NCBI GenBank assembly: GCA_947305795.1
Contig: CAMZEK010000012.1
Location: 1-55,455, forward strand
From: an uncultured Bacteroidales bacterium
GTDB lineage: Bacteria > Bacteroidota > Bacteroidia > Bacteroidales > F082
Direction of reading: 5' to 3'
DNA: 55,455 bases
A program made the translations under genes and the position numbers. Below are positions 8,429 to 16,441 of this stretch, piece after piece (position 1 is the stretch's first letter; each line of letters starts with the position of its first letter). The notes beneath the pieces were generated by a model. The model searched no databases. It was not told where the DNA came from and saw only the letters and a program-made list of their open reading frames with translations.

Positions 8429-10767
8429 AAATATATCAATTAGGAGAATTGCCCGAGGATGTTTATCCAGTGGTAGGTGGGAAAGCGACAGGATTGGATT
8501 TGTTGGTTAAACATCATTTCACCGTCCCAAAAGGTTTTGTAATCACCGAAATAGAGCAAATTGATGAAGAAGTTGTCTATCAAGCTTTTGATGCCTTAAA
8601 AGTCAAGCAAGTGTCGGTACGTTCTTCGGCCTCGAACGAAGACCTGTCGACGGCTTCCAATGCCGGCCAATATGAGACCTGCTTGTTCGTCGACCGCCTT
8701 CATCTATTGGAAAGCATCCGAAAATGTTTGGCCTCCTTGGATTCCCATCGCGTCAAGGATTATGCCCAGCACTTTGAGTTGAGCCAAGGAACGATGAATA
8801 TTGTCGTTCAAGAGATGGTTGACAGCGACAAAGCAGGGGTAATGTTCACTGCCAATCCGAACAATGGCTCAGCCATCTTGATTGAAGCGGTCGAAGGGCA
8901 AGGCGAAAACTTGGTTTCCGGGCAAGTCACCGCCCATCGCTATGAGATTTCCCGCAAGTATTATCGTTCATGCAGTGATGATTTGCTCGATGAAAGCGAA
9001 ATCAAACTGCTTTATGAGGCCGGAAAGAAGATACGAACGGCTTTTGGCGAAGAGAAAGATATTGAGTGGGCCATAAAAGATGATGCGTTGTATCTTTTGC
9101 AGACGCGCCCCATTACAACAGAAATCATTGATATTGAAGAATTTGACCGTGACGACGACATCAGCGGGCATCTGTTTACCAAAAGGAATGTCGGAGAAAT
9201 GATGCCGGGAGCCGTCACCCCGCTGACCTTAACCACCTCCGCGAAAGCCATCGACTATGGAATGCGTTACATGCTTTCCATCGCAGGGGTTTATACATCG
9301 CCAAACGAAGAAAAGCCATTGCGGTTGATTTCCTCCATATCAGGGCATCTGTTCTTTGACATGAATTTGCTGTACAACATGTACGCGAAGGTCGGCATCG
9401 CCAATCCGCAGTCGATGAATCTGTCCATCATGGGTGAGTATCACGATTATCCACCCATAACCGTCCCTTTTGCCAATCCGTTTGTCCGTGTCATCAATTC
9501 CTTCAAGTTTTTGAAGTTTGTGTACTCGGGTCATCGTGCCATGAAGAAATTTGATGCCTTGTTGACTAAAGTTCACTTTGCAGCGACCTCTTCTTATCGG
9601 GAATTGTATAAAAGCATCGATGCGAATCTCGCCTATTTGGATGAAAGCCTCATCTACCATTATGCTTCTTCCGCTTATTCTGGCAGAACGACCAGCACCC
9701 TTTATATGATGCTTGACAAGGAATTTCCTGACAAAAAAGAGTATCAATCCTTCCTGTCGCATCTGCTGACCAACATCCCGAATATCGAAAGCGCCGATAT
9801 ATTGTCGCGCTTGCAGGACTTGGCGGTGTTGATTAAAAAGCAAGAACCGAAAGCCATAAGTTTCCGTGCCAACGAATTGTTGGAATTCATCAAAAACAAT
9901 GCGGAAATCAACGTGAAATATCAAGATTTTCTGGCTCACCATGGTCATCGCTGCATCAAAGAGGCGGAACTGAGAAACAAGCCATGGAGAGAAGACGAGA
10001 TTCCGCTGATGAACTATTTGTTGTGCATCATCAAATCAACAACGGATTGTGTCCAAAAGGATGAAAAGATTGACTATCGCAAGGAATTCGCTTTTATCAA
10101 AAACCCGCTGTTAAAATCAGCTTCCATATCGTTTGCCAAAAAAGCCCGACAAGCCGTTGTGGATCGTGAATACACGAAATCGCGATTGATTAGAATCATT
10201 GATTTATTCAAAATACAATATTCCCGATTGGCTGAGCTTTTGGTGGCTGATCATCTGCTTTCGGATGAGGACTTGATTTACTTTTTGACACACGATGAAA
10301 TCGGCCAACTGATTGATGGCGACGCGAATCTTCTTCCTCTTGCCATCAGAAGGCGAAAAGCCAACGCCATTCAAGAAGAACTGTCGTTTGACGATATTTA
10401 TATTGGCAAACCCATAGCGGAAGTCTTTGATGTTGAGCCAAGTGACGGCGTGATTAAAGGCATTCCGGTCTCGAATGGGGAATGTGAAGGAATTGTTCAT
10501 ATCATTTACTCTCCCGAGGATGCGAATCAATTGCAAAAGGGGGAAATCATGGTGGCAAGATTCACGGACATTGGTTGGACGCCCTATTATTCCATCGTCA
10601 ACGGCTTGATTACCGAGATTGGTTCCTCTTTATCTCACGGTGCAGTCGTGGCGAGGGAATATGGCCTGCCCACCATCGTCAACGTGAAAGGGGCAACGAA
10701 AATACTGAAAAACGGCGACCATATTAAAATGAATGCTACCAAAGGCACGATTAGAATATGGACTTAG
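8425..10767 (+). CDS. PEP/pyruvate-binding, rifampicin phosphotransferase-like enzyme
   Basis: A 780-residue protein with an N-terminal PPDK/PEP-synthase ATP-grasp domain (GGKATGLDLL near residue 18, VRSSASNEDL near 67, AGQYET near 82, LLQTRPIT near 227). A long variable middle region (about 250-680) follows. At the C terminus is a swivelling phosphohistidine domain with GSSLSHGAVVAREYGLP near residues 733-749, whose His is the expected phosphocarrier. This architecture fits rifampicin phosphotransferase-type enzymes, which pass the beta-phosphate of ATP to a small molecule. The canonical PEP synthase C-terminal TIM barrel is absent. True substrate is unknown and rifampicin should not be assumed. 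Coupled by ATGA overlap to the AttH-like gene. Confidence 0.78.
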   Translation: MKIYQLGELPEDVYPVVGGKATGLDLLVKHHFTVPKGFVITEIEQIDEEVVYQAFDALKVKQVSVRSSASNEDLSTASNAGQYETCLFVDRLHLLESIRKCLASLDSHRVKDYAQHFELSQGTMNIVVQEMVDSDKAGVMFTANPNNGSAILIEAVEGQGENLVSGQVTAHRYEISRKYYRSCSDDLLDESEIKLLYEAGKKIRTAFGEEKDIEWAIKDDALYLLQTRPITTEIIDIEEFDRDDDISGHLFTKRNVGEMMPGAVTPLTLTTSAKAIDYGMRYMLSIAGVYTSPNEEKPLRLISSISGHLFFDMNLLYNMYAKVGIANPQSMNLSIMGEYHDYPPITVPFANPFVRVINSFKFLKFVYSGHRAMKKFDALLTKVHFAATSSYRELYKSIDANLAYLDESLIYHYASSAYSGRTTSTLYMMLDKEFPDKKEYQSFLSHLLTNIPNIESADILSRLQDLAVLIKKQEPKAISFRANELLEFIKNNAEINVKYQDFLAHHGHRCIKEAELRNKPWREDEIPLMNYLLCIIKSTTDCVQKDEKIDYRKEFAFIKNPLLKSASISFAKKARQAVVDREYTKSRLIRIIDLFKIQYSRLAELLVADHLLSDEDLIYFLTHDEIGQLIDGDANLLPLAIRRRKANAIQEELSFDDIYIGKPIAEVFDVEPSDGVIKGIPVSNGECEGIVHIIYSPEDANQLQKGEIMVARFTDIGWTPYYSIVNGLITEIGSSLSHGAVVAREYGLPTIVNVKGATKILKNGDHIKMNATKGTIRIWT

Positions 10768-10832
10768 CGGAGCTTTATCTTGATGTCCGCGAGTTCAAGA
10801 AATGAGGATTAAACATTATAGAAGACACAACC

Positions 10833-12113
10833 ATGAACGGCATAGATGAAATAAGCAAGAAAAGGCTCTATATCGAGGGGCTGAAACAGGCCATTGCCCT
10901 GCCTCTGCCTGAGGAACTCAGCCGCGACTTGGAGGAAATCTTCCAAGACGATGAGACTGAAGAAGACATCAAGGAAACGATGAGGTTTTGGATAGAGGTG
11001 GAGGGGCCTTTCTGCAACGCCATTGTCTTTGTCCACAACAACCGCTTCCTTGTGGAGGAAAAGGAGGCCATCCTCAACGGGGATGAGGAAACGCCCTTCA
11101 TGATGCCTGACGTGATTTTCAACATCTTGCGGACACTGCTCAAGACTACCGTCATGGAGTTTCTTTCCGTCCTGCAAATCCCATCAAACGAAAAGGCCCA
11201 ACTGCTTGACTGTGTCGAGCGCGACGACAAAACAGGGGTCTCTTCTTTGCTCGAACGTACCCAATGCGACACCACGGCTTTGGCCAAATTATGTTCCAAT
11301 TGCATGGATTGTTCATCCACGGGTTTCGAGATGAAGGGTGACGACCTTGCTTATTATCTCGACCATGTCGTGAGCTTCCTCAAAAAGAAAGAGAGTGCCG
11401 ATGGCGAGAAAATGTTGGAAGCCGTGAAGCGTTTCCAGCCTTCCGCCGAGGTGCTGCTGGCCGACGACGACAGCGACGAAGCCCTGAACAACTATTTTGC
11501 CGACTACCGTCATTTCTTGGAAACCGATTTGGCCACCAATCTCCATTACTATTGGGATTGGTACGACGATTTCACCCTGAAGGAGCGCAACCTGATAGAG
11601 CCGATTCTCGACAACCCCTTGGCCGTGGACTTGGTGAACCGGATTTGGAAAGACTATGAGGCCGCGCTACTTGGCGGTTCCTTCTCCCTTCCCGACGACT
11701 TCTTCCACTCGAAATGCGTCGCCGATGACACGGAACACCTGCACATCAAACTGTCCGTTGAGGACAAGGGCACGGAGCTTTTCACCGAGTTCATCAACTA
11801 TGTGGCTGAGAAGGGCTATATCGAAGACAGCCCCGCCGTGAAAAACCTCTTCGCCTATCGCCTGACAGGATATTACAGGCCCGAAGGCGACCTGCCGACC
11901 ATCGTCTGGAACGGAAAAAACGGCAAGTCCTACGAGCTCATCTACATCCTCCGTCACCTCTGCGACCGCGCCGATTACAAGAAGATGCGCCGTTTCTTCG
12001 AAGGCCCCGAATGGGTGAAGGAAAAGGACAGCAGCTATGCCCACTCAGCGGATTCCGAATTCAGGAGAAAAATGACGGAGTTTTATCCTGGTGTTTGTGA
12101 GTTCAAGAAGTGA
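10833..12113 (+). CDS. Hypothetical acidic protein
   Basis: A 426-residue cytoplasmic-looking protein that I do not recognise. It is acidic and mostly helical in appearance, with no signal peptide or membrane segment. It has a Cys pair region (CSNCMDCSS near residue 155) and a C-terminal segment (about 360-426) rich in aromatic and charged residues that looks like a small separate domain. It follows the PEP-utilising enzyme by 65 bases, on the same strand, without an obvious terminator, so co-transcription is possible. Base composition is close to the core genes to its left, so the island to the right probably starts after it. Confidence 0.7.
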   Translation: MNGIDEISKKRLYIEGLKQAIALPLPEELSRDLEEIFQDDETEEDIKETMRFWIEVEGPFCNAIVFVHNNRFLVEEKEAILNGDEETPFMMPDVIFNILRTLLKTTVMEFLSVLQIPSNEKAQLLDCVERDDKTGVSSLLERTQCDTTALAKLCSNCMDCSSTGFEMKGDDLAYYLDHVVSFLKKKESADGEKMLEAVKRFQPSAEVLLADDDSDEALNNYFADYRHFLETDLATNLHYYWDWYDDFTLKERNLIEPILDNPLAVDLVNRIWKDYEAALLGGSFSLPDDFFHSKCVADDTEHLHIKLSVEDKGTELFTEFINYVAEKGYIEDSPAVKNLFAYRLTGYYRPEGDLPTIVWNGKNGKSYELIYILRHLCDRADYKKMRRFFEGPEWVKEKDSSYAHSADSEFRRKMTEFYPGVCEFKK

Positions 12114-12156
12114 TTTTTCAAACATTTTGAGAACCAAATATTTATCCGACAGCAAA

Positions 12157-12228
12157 CGACAACAAACGACTACTGTCGACAACAAACGTTTAATCAACGG
12201 CTTAGTCTTGACAGAGTTTTCATCTTTG
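12157..12228 (+). promoter_or_regulatory. Direct repeats and -7 box before the 12256 gene
   Basis: Two exact copies of CGACAACAAACG lie at 12157-12168 and 12177-12188, 20 bases apart start to start (two helical turns). A CATCTTTG box (7 of 8 to TAnnTTTG) lies at 12221-12228, 27 bases before the chosen ATG. The repeats could bind a regulator on one face of the helix. Confidence 0.45.
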
Positions 12229-12255
12229 TGGTGTGAAACAATTAAACCCGCAAAT

Positions 12256-12774
12256 ATGGGAACACAAGAAAACATCAAAAGCAACCTGACGGAAAAGAAG
12301 CCTGCAGCCAAGACAACCCCCGAATACATTGAGGGCAACCCAACGGAGAAGACGAAAAGCCCGGAAAGACGTCGTTTAATTGAGAGTTATTATGAATCGT
12401 TGTGGAAAGAACTGCAGCGGGAAAACGGGACGAATGGCATTTTCAACCCGTTTTTGGGTGTTACTGTCATTGTCAAGAAAGGAGAAAGCGACAAAAAGAC
12501 AATCAATCGCGCTTCTGCTGACTGGAAATCGACCTTTGCCGTAAAACATCTAAAGCAAGTCATCACATCAGCTCATGGAAAAGAAGACGCACCTGTTTAT
12601 GTGGAACCCAAGACGGGAACACAAAAAAAGAACGGTTACAAGAATATGGCCATCCTATATTATGAGTTTATCCACCCCGAGACAGCGTATTTGAACTTTA
12701 CGGTAAAACTGACAATAGGAATCAAAAGCGACGGGAAACATGTTCAGTATTGTGTGAATAAGATAGAGGTATAA
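12256..12774 (+). CDS. Hypothetical protein, possible LPD/BECR-type domain at C terminus
   Basis: I chose ATG 12256 (172 residues). The frame stays open back to 12091, but that part overlaps the previous gene and the promoter-like region. Residues 1-45 are Lys/Thr/Pro-rich and probably disordered. From about residue 85 a compact alpha/beta domain appears (FAVKHLKQVITSAHG, then beta strands ending in VQYCVNKIEV). This weakly resembles domains in large polyvalent phage/conjugative proteins and RelE/barnase-like folds. That reading is a guess, because no catalytic residue can be assigned. A hairpin follows at 12783-12833. Confidence 0.6.
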   Translation: MGTQENIKSNLTEKKPAAKTTPEYIEGNPTEKTKSPERRRLIESYYESLWKELQRENGTNGIFNPFLGVTVIVKKGESDKKTINRASADWKSTFAVKHLKQVITSAHGKEDAPVYVEPKTGTQKKNGYKNMAILYYEFIHPETAYLNFTVKLTIGIKSDGKHVQYCVNKIEV

Positions 12775-12838
12775 AACAAAAACCAATCGTATCCAGCGAT
12801 TACCCTAACCGATAGGGAACACATACGATGTGGTTTTC
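12775..12838 (-). ncRNA. Candidate small RNA, minus strand
   Basis: On the minus strand a TAATTTTG -7 box (12852-12845) is followed about 7 bases later by a 60-65 base stretch dominated by a hairpin. ATCGTAT (12786-12792) pairs with ATACGAT (12823-12829), extended by CCA/TGG and with an inner CCCTA/TAGGG hairpin (12803-12817). A T-rich tail (GGTTTTTGTTTT) follows. The promoter segment GATTTTGTTGTA-TTTTGCAG closely resembles that of the tRNA-Ala gene at 20342. The hairpin could instead just be a terminator for the gene ending at 12774. Confidence 0.4.
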
Positions 12839-12934
12839 TGCCTGCAAAATTACAACAAAATCCAAAACACCGCCATAAACATTGAAAAATAATTCCCGAA
12901 ATCAGGAAAAGCCGTTTGGCCAAACCCTATTTCC

Positions 12935-12985
12935 ACTATAAGTTTACTATAATCCCCGCCAGCATGGGCGGATTGCCTATTTTTG
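12935..12985 (+). promoter_or_regulatory. Island promoter module, copy A
   Basis: Box ACTATAA-N4-ACTATAATCCCC at 12935-12957, then TATTTTTG -7 element at 12978-12985. The distance from box start to -7 start is 43 bases. Copies B (16368-16418) and C (18674-18724) have the same box at the same distance. It points toward the DUF6140-like and EF-Tu-barrel genes. The two ACTAYAA half-sites are 11 bases apart, about one helical turn. Confidence 0.75.
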
Positions 12986-13345
12986 CCGAAAAACTTGAGG
13001 GAAAGATGAAACCGAAGAAAAAACACCGACAAACTGAGCATTGGTCTGAAAAATGACTATATTTGCAGCGAGTTGGGGGAGAAATCCCGACTCGGCAAGG
13101 AAGGCATTCTAAGTTCCAAGCAGTGAAATCGCCAACAAACTCACGGGAACGAAGACCGATGCTCACCTTTTGTTTTGATGTCAATTGGTGCCCGAAGCAC
13201 CGACTTGATAACAAGCAAGCGTGGGATATTTGTTCTTCGGTTCATTCGTGAAGGGTGTTTGGCGATACCTACTGCTTGATGGACTGATTGGCTTAGGTCT
13301 CACGCTTTTCTTGCAAGAATAGAACAACCAACTAAACAAGCAATT
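12986..13345 (+). other. Long leader region before the DUF6140-like gene
   Basis: This stretch of about 360 bases has no convincing full-length gene. It holds a 16-codon reading frame at 13006-13056 (begins MKPKKKHRQTEHW, after a GAGGGAAAG purine run). A second -7 box TATATTTG follows at 13058-13065, then about 280 bases of leader. An open frame continues across 13063-13251 but has no family features. It could be a regulatory leader or decayed coding sequence. Confidence 0.4.
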
Positions 13346-13564
13346 ATGTTATACAGAATCACAGTAAAGAACCCGAAACTAAGCAACGGCATCCGAGTAG
13401 AAAAAGGAATGTCCGTGGACATAGTAAGCAACAGCATGAGCAACCCCGTAACAACCAACGGCGGACAAGTCGTAGTGGATGCTTTCATGCGGATTTATGG
13501 AATTGATATTAAGAAAGCTGGTGCTTTGAGCATGGCTTATTTGGATGTAGAAAGGATTAGGTGA
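13346..13564 (+). CDS. Small DUF6140-like protein
   Basis: A 72-residue protein starting LYRITVKNPKLSNG and containing VEKGMSVDIVSNSMSNPV and AFMRIYGIDIKKAGAL. This resembles small Bacteroides proteins filed, as I recall, under DUF6140; function unknown. The stop is 1 base before the start of the 693-residue gene, so the two form an operon. It is downstream of island promoter copy A and of a second -7 box at 13058-13065. Confidence 0.7.
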   Translation: MLYRITVKNPKLSNGIRVEKGMSVDIVSNSMSNPVTTNGGQVVVDAFMRIYGIDIKKAGALSMAYLDVERIR

Positions 13565-13565
13565 T

Positions 13566-15647
13566 ATGGGAAAAACAAATATTGAGATTCTTAAAGAAAA
13601 AGAGATTCAGATGTTCAATGCGTTTAATTCGAGACAACATAAACTAACAATTGCATTGGCAGATGAGATACTAGATAATCCTGATGTTGATGAAGAAACA
13701 ATCATGATCTCAAAATGGAGAAAGGCAAATAGCTTTGCATCATTAGGTCGTAATCTTTGGAACTGGGATTATTCGCCAAATGATGAAAAGAATAAAGAAG
13801 CGAGAGAACTTTTATCTCAAGCTAGAGATTTGTATTATGATTATGGAAATGAATATGGGTGGAATGATGATATCGTTTTTGAATTATTATGGATAAATAA
13901 TACATGGGAATATTCCATTTTAGCTAGAAATTTTGCAATAATCTTATTGGGTTCAGACAATCAATCTTACAAGTCAATAGCGGCGGAAGTATATGACACA
14001 AGTACCAAGTTTATTATGCAAGAGTTTAGTAAATATATTGATAATGCTTGGTATTACGAATTGGATGAAGATGAAAGGAAAGACGAGGAACTTGTTGAAA
14101 ATGCACGGATGGATGCTATTGATTCCATGTTTACCAATAATATCCCATATGAATCACGGAAATATGTGTATATTGGTCGTAACATACAGCAGATTGCAGG
14201 AACATATCAACTTTATGACAGAGAAAGAATAATCAACTGGATTTTCACTCTTGACCAACTTCCGCCAGATATGGTTTTCCCATCATTAAGCCGTCCGCAG
14301 TCAGGGCTTTATATGGCACATCCTGTTTTGACAGACCACTATTATCCAATGAAAAGTGCTGAAGAAGCATTGTTTATGGAAAAGGTAAGGGAATTTTGTT
14401 GGTTTGTGCAATGCTTGGGTGCAACAAGGGTTTCTTTCCATTCCAACAAAGGCTTGTCGGTCTCGCAAGGAATGGGCTCAACAATGAACGTCGAAGCGCA
14501 AGTTGGGATAAAAGCTGTCAATATTGGTGGCGGATACAGTAATACGATGAGACAAGACAATGCCTATACTTCCAACCAACAAGTGGAACTTGTCCAAAAC
14601 TTCGCTCCGAAAAAGAAAGCCTATTGTCCCGATGATTTGATTTGGCTTGATTCTGATCCAGCATGGAAAATGCTGCTCAAACAAAGACTTGAGGGTGGCA
14701 TTATGGAATACACCTATAAGATTTCATCTTCTGAAACTTGCCAAATGTCAACAAATGAGATGGAATCAGTGAAAGCAAATTTTGAGTATATGATGATTAA
14801 AGCCAATGGCAGTTATGATGTTAGCACTGATAAGACTTTCAGTAGCAACGAAGAAACCGAATGGTCAATTCATGTTGAGTTCGCACCATTGGAAGAATTA
14901 ACAGAAGAGCCAAACAAAACAAAATCAGATAATAATCAAAGCGAAACGACCATGAACGATTACGAAAAAATGGACGGAACCATGAGCCTCACAAAAGAAC
15001 AAGTTAGAGAATATAACACAAGAGCCGATAACTCTTTTTCTATGGTAATAAGTGATGTGAGGCAATTGGAGAATTATCCAGAAAAGCCTGTAGCACTTGG
15101 TCGTATATGGTCGGGAAACATTGATACAGATAAAGATAATCATATTGTAATTGTAGATAATGATGGAGGGTTCTTGAAAGCCGAGGTTTTCGGAGTATTC
15201 ATGTTCAATAAAATCCTGAAAGATGCAGAATGTGGTGATGCCTGTGGTATTATTATAGATGGCGTGGGGTTTGATGATTTAGCAGTTGGCTCAACAATCT
15301 ATCTTGCATCTGAACATGAAAGTTTACAAAGTGAACTTACTGAAGCCGAGCAAGAATATCTTGACATGGTAAAGGAATGTTTTGAAGACGGCGAAATTGG
15401 TAGCCGCGAACGCAAACTGCTTGACAAGATTCGTATAAAAAACGGCATTTCAGAGGAAAGAGCCAAAGAGTTGGAATCAACTTTAACCGTTCCGCAATTA
15501 ACCGATGATGAAAAGGAATATCTTGAAGCCTATAAGGATGCTTGCGAGGACGGCAAAGTGTCTGATAAACAACGCCGATTGTTGGAAAAGTTGAGAGTTA
15601 TGTATGGTATTTCTGAGGAGAGGGCAAAGCTATTGGAAAACATTTGA
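13566..15647 (+). CDS. Large hypothetical protein with EF-Tu domain-2-like barrel and C-terminal helical repeats
   Basis: A 693-residue protein of unknown function, no signal peptide. The N-terminal part (1-270) is helical and Trp/Tyr/Asp-rich. The middle (about 275-450) is beta-rich with a Gly/Ser segment (GLSVSQGMGSTMNVEAQVG) and ends in SSNEETEWSIHVEFAPLE. Residues about 489-581 align by eye with domain 2 of EF-Tu: FSMVISDV, GRIWSGNI, VFGVFMFNKIL, GDACGIIIDGV. No GTPase domain precedes it. Residues about 595-693 are two tandem copies of a roughly 50-residue helical repeat (EYLE...DGxxSxxxRxLLxKxR...GISEERAKxLE). Lower GC than flanking core genes suggests transfer. Such modular proteins occur in conflict systems, but no effector is evident here. 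Confidence 0.72.
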   Translation: MGKTNIEILKEKEIQMFNAFNSRQHKLTIALADEILDNPDVDEETIMISKWRKANSFASLGRNLWNWDYSPNDEKNKEARELLSQARDLYYDYGNEYGWNDDIVFELLWINNTWEYSILARNFAIILLGSDNQSYKSIAAEVYDTSTKFIMQEFSKYIDNAWYYELDEDERKDEELVENARMDAIDSMFTNNIPYESRKYVYIGRNIQQIAGTYQLYDRERIINWIFTLDQLPPDMVFPSLSRPQSGLYMAHPVLTDHYYPMKSAEEALFMEKVREFCWFVQCLGATRVSFHSNKGLSVSQGMGSTMNVEAQVGIKAVNIGGGYSNTMRQDNAYTSNQQVELVQNFAPKKKAYCPDDLIWLDSDPAWKMLLKQRLEGGIMEYTYKISSSETCQMSTNEMESVKANFEYMMIKANGSYDVSTDKTFSSNEETEWSIHVEFAPLEELTEEPNKTKSDNNQSETTMNDYEKMDGTMSLTKEQVREYNTRADNSFSMVISDVRQLENYPEKPVALGRIWSGNIDTDKDNHIVIVDNDGGFLKAEVFGVFMFNKILKDAECGDACGIIIDGVGFDDLAVGSTIYLASEHESLQSELTEAEQEYLDMVKECFEDGEIGSRERKLLDKIRIKNGISEERAKELESTLTVPQLTDDEKEYLEAYKDACEDGKVSDKQRRLLEKLRVMYGISEERAKLLENI

Positions 15648-16060
15648 TATTCAACATTATGTGAAAAAGCCTCTTCAACTTTAACCCGCCAGCCTACCGA
15701 TTATTCACGGTTACAAAGAAGGTTGTTATACTGTATGGCTGGTTGTGAGTCTAATAATGCGACAGAACGGTTGTGTCAAAATGGCAGCTTTTATAATGAC
15801 ATATTTGACTTTTAAGTCGCACCGTATTTATAATAAAAAAGCATATTAATATATTCATTATCATTGTATTAATAAGTTTTATCAATATTGTTTTTGTTTG
15901 GGTATTATTGACAATTTGGCAGTTTTGATTAATTGGCAAGAGATTTGATAAGACATTAACATCCGATGAAAATTCAAGCCGAGAGTCTATCGGCAGGAGG
16001 GTTGGAAGGAAATCTATTCAACTTTTGGAAGCGGGACTAATAATAAACAACTTTATAATT
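15648..16060 (+). other. AT-rich intergenic region
   Basis: About 410 bases without a supportable gene. The centre (15790-15950) is very AT-rich. A pair of similar units, TTGGCA (15916-15921) with TTTGAT (15924-15929) and TTGGCA (15933-15938) with TTTGAT (15944-15949), forms a short imperfect direct repeat. CATATTTG near 15800 is a weak -7 candidate. No clear terminator follows the 693-residue gene. Confidence 0.4.
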
Positions 16061-16231
16061 ATGTCAAAATTCAACAAAAAGAACCCAAGCAAAAATACGG
16101 GTAACCTATGGACTACTATGGTCGATACCATGAAATCGGGTAATCCTGTTGTGGTAAAGGGCGTGGTTGCTGTAGGTATTGTTATGATGGTTGTAACTGC
16201 AACTTGCACAATCGGCCAACTTTTCAAATGA
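16061..16231 (+). CDS. Small single-pass membrane protein
   Basis: I chose ATG 16061, giving 56 residues; the frame is open 12 codons further upstream, but the region before it is not protein-like. The N-terminal 28 residues are polar and Lys/Asn-rich (begins MSKFNKKNPSKNTGN), followed by one hydrophobic helix (VVVKGVVAVGIVMMVVTATCTI). No cleavage site is clear, so a membrane-anchored small protein is likely. Not recognised. A long-stem inverted repeat lies 70 bases downstream. Small membrane proteins of this kind can be toxins or regulators, but nothing here proves that. Confidence 0.5.
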   Translation: MSKFNKKNPSKNTGNLWTTMVDTMKSGNPVVVKGVVAVGIVMMVVTATCTIGQLFK

Positions 16232-16302
16232 ACCGAGTAATGTTGTTGGATATTTCGCCCCCAACAATGATTTAACAACTCATTATCACCATCACTGGTA
16301 AA

Positions 16303-16347
16303 GAGGAATCCGACTCAAGGTTTTTATTAGCCTCACGCGGATTCCTC
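16303..16347. repeat. Perfect 10-bp inverted repeat
   Basis: GAGGAATCCG at 16303-16312 pairs with CGGATTCCTC at 16338-16347 around a 25-base loop. It lies between the small membrane protein and island promoter copy B. It lacks a long T tail on the plus strand, so it is a weak terminator and might instead be a structured or regulatory site. Confidence 0.6.
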
Positions 16348-16357
16348 AATATTATTA

Positions 16358-16418
16358 ACTATAATCTACTATAACTCTACTACAATCCCAAAGCGCATTT
16401 CCCATTGGCGTAGTTTTG
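16358..16418 (+). promoter_or_regulatory. Island promoter module, copy B (three half-sites)
   Basis: Half-sites ACTATAA at 16358 and 16368 and ACTACAA at 16379 are spaced 10 and 11 bases. The last two form the same box as copies A and C (ACTATAA-N4-ACTACAATCCC, 16368-16389). The -7 element TAGTTTTG is at 16411-16418, exactly 43 bases from the box start. The DnaB-like gene begins at 16442. Confidence 0.75.
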
Positions 16419-16441
16419 CAGCGTAAGTAAAACGCCACATT

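Noticed and set aside
8425-10767. Calling this gene PEP synthase or a rifampicin resistance gene
   Set aside because: The PEP-synthase TIM barrel is missing, and no sequence feature proves rifampicin as substrate.
16303-16347. Strong terminator for the small membrane protein
   Set aside because: The stem is good, but the loop is 25 bases and no T run follows on the plus strand.
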